Origin: Marisa cornuarietis
Lineage: Eukaryota > Mollusca > Gastropoda > Architaenioglossa > Ampullariidae
Reading direction: 5' to 3'
NCBI GenBank assembly: GCA_004794655.1
Contig: SMMW01000634.1
Location: forward strand, 4,064,501 to 4,128,500
DNA: 64,000 bases
The translations under genes were made by a program, and so were the position numbers. The notes below the pieces were generated by a model. The model saw nothing but the letters and a program-made list of their open reading frames with translations. It did no database searches and was not told the origin of the DNA. Shown piece by piece: positions 62,191-64,000 of the stretch (within the stretch, counting starts at the first letter, position 1; every line of letters begins with the position of its first letter).

Positions 62191-62402
62191 AACATGTGTA
62201 CAAGAACCTCAAACAATCTGTTTGTGTCTTATGGAGAAGATCTCAAACCTCTGGTGTCTAATGGAAAAAAATCTCAAACGCATGTGTTGTTTGAAAAAAA
62301 ATCTCAAACCGCAGGTGTCTCATGGAAAAAGTAAACTCATGCTGAAGGAATCTTACGAAGATCTCAACCCGCATGTGTCTTGTGGAGAGCATCTCAACTC
62401 CC
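62191..62402. repeat. Degenerate minisatellite, 30-31-bp unit
   Basis: About six units contain GTGTCTYATGGARAA followed by ATCTCAAACC. Divergence is greater than in the neighbouring array. Internal A-runs differ in length. Confidence 0.75.
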
Positions 62403-64000
62403 TGTACCTCCCAGGATCGTACAGTGGGGCAGAAAGATGCTCGGCTTCGAGTGGGAGGAGAGGGAGGAAAACTCCATGCTGACAGTGAACGGCGTTCACA
62501 TTCTTGCCCCCTCACGATCTTTTCTGAGGGGGGAGGCGCTGTCCCCATGGTTCCTACACCACTGTCGTGACGTTTCACATTCCCAAATATCTGTGTACCC
62601 GAAATCCGATGCCCAGTAGTGTGCACACTCCACTCAGAATTACAATTTCGTGAGAGCCTATACCGTCCTTCGCTTCTTTGTTGCCAGTCAGCGAGCGACG
62701 CCGTTGGGGGTTGCCAGGGGCAGACAACTTACGTGTATTAAACCTGAGTATATGGTGGGTGGGGAGAGGGGGGGATGTAGGTCGCTGACTGAGGTCACAT
62801 CGTAACTTGGATCAAACCTGTGAAACGTCTTCTTGGCGTTTATAGACATCTCTACCTTTCATATCACGGGGTGCGGTAAAATGAGTGTGGCAATATCTGT
62901 GTCGATATCAACATAACAGTAATAAGCTCTTATAAATATTCTACCGATGTAAGGTATGCACTGACGCATGCGCATTGCAAATTTGTGTGTGTGTGGGGGG
63001 GGGTGGGGAGGGAATCGAGGTCTTCTTCATGTATCCACCTGCATTTTGTTCTATTGTAGCTGTCGGCTTGCATCACCCACGCAGTCAGCCTGCTTTAATT
63101 TCTACCATTCACTGAACCTTTCTCGGCATACAAGATGTTTCCAACAAATCTGCTGAAAGGTGGGCGTAAACTGTAGGATCTGAAGGAGGGTATCAAAGGG
63201 AAACATTTCAAGAAAAGGATTGCAAAAAAAAAAAAAACTTGTAAAAAATGTAAAGGATTTTCTCGCAGATTAAAGAGAAGATTTATTTCTGTGACATTTT
63301 CCGAGACCGTATCTTCAAATGTAAGTGGCTTTCGGTGGGAGCGGAAAAGATAAATAAGAACGACAGCGATAATGCAGACAATGTTGATGGTCGTTACAGA
63401 GATTTTGTTTCCCTTTCAGTCTGGCCTGACTGGCGAACTGGCCATGCTCTCTTGACCCTGCAAGACGGCCTTCACCCCCGTGTTGCACACACTGGCTTTG
63501 CATGACACTGCACAGGCAGCATGGCGTCCCCCCCCCTCCCTCTAAATCAATGAAAGAAGAAAGTTCGAGAAACTTTCCGACCTCACAACAAACAAGCGAG
63601 CGCCGAGCTGCCCTCACTCCAGATAAACACGCCTACCTCCCCTCACCCCTCCCTCTTCTCACCCCTCCCCCCAACACACACACACCGCTGCGCAAGAATT
63701 ATTGGCGGCAGAATATTCTGTTTCCTTTTCTCGCAGCATCGGGCAAACGCAAGGGCACAGGGAGAGAGAGGGTCAGGGCTTCTTGCCTTGTTGACCGGAT
63801 CAGAGTGGCCTGGGGAGAGAGTTAACGCCAGTGTGGGGGAGGAGATGGAGCGGGTGGGGGGGGGGTAATCACTTTACGTGACGAGAACAAAGCCTGTTTT
63901 CAGGTGGGACTAGACTCTGTTGTGCCGCTCACTTACCTGCACGAGCCAGTGAGCAGCAGGGTGGAACAGGGGGAGAGGGGAGGTAATACTATACGATAAT

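Larger units (their letters stand above)
59332..64000 (+). other. Presumed intron of the cordon-bleu homologue
   Basis: No second coding exon was recognised. The sequence holds GT runs at 60046-60082 and 60599-60626, an AT-repeat stretch near 60870, a 50-bp duplication at 61171-61270, two adjacent minisatellites at 61.7-62.4 kb and a poly-A run near 63225. Other small open frames have no recognisable domain. Confidence 0.5.

Overview
This is a gene-poor stretch of an animal nuclear genome. It has intron-containing genes with GT-AG boundaries, many CA/GT and CAT/ATT microsatellites, several minisatellites, decayed non-LTR retrotransposons, tRNA-derived SINEs and one small terminal-inverted-repeat element. 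The repeat mix, in particular LINE tails ending in CAT, ATT or TTCG runs, suggests a mollusc, perhaps a gastropod. That assignment is an inference from pattern and no marker in the window settles it. There are no prokaryotic features, CRISPR arrays, rRNA genes or convincing stand-alone tRNA genes.

Three protein-coding loci can be supported. (1) Positions 8562-9137, minus strand, hold the first coding exon of a transmembrane adenylate cyclase of the ADCY1/rutabaga type: the cytosolic N-terminus and five membrane helices, ending at a clean splice donor. The rest of the gene must lie beyond position 1. (2) Positions 22740-25785, minus strand, hold a complete three-exon YAE1-domain gene of 206 codons. 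Both splice phases fit, the deca-GX3 motif is in exon 2, and a polyadenylation signal lies just past the stop. (3) Positions 59098-59331, plus strand, hold the first coding exon of a cordon-bleu (COBL) family actin-regulator homologue, stopping a short way into its ubiquitin-like domain; the remaining exons lie beyond 64000.

Layout: 1-8561 is adenylate cyclase intron 1, with a fossil LINE at 5.7-6.1 kb and GT microsatellites. 9.2-22.7 kb is intergenic, with two tRNA-like SINEs and a 1.3-kb, 35-bp-period minisatellite at 14.8-16.1 kb. 22.7-26.0 kb is the YAE1 gene and its compact promoter, which holds a 12-bp E-box palindrome, a YY1-like site and what looks like a divergent non-coding exon. 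26-59 kb has no recognised coding exon and carries most of the repeats: a 494-bp TIR element with an 8-bp target duplication at 38.9 kb, a 1.7-kb fossil LINE at 41-42.7 kb, an interrupted minisatellite at 49.5-50.3 kb, a CR1/L2-type LINE 3' end at 54.7-55.1 kb, and a SINE inserted in a minisatellite at 56.9-57.2 kb. 59.3-64 kb is presumably COBL intron, with two adjoining arrays of about 33 and 30 bp.

The three genes are not known to share a pathway (cAMP signalling, Fe-S protein assembly, actin nucleation). No unknown multi-gene system was found. The most unusual signals are the forkhead-motif-bearing minisatellite, the datable nested insertions, and the YAE1 divergent promoter.
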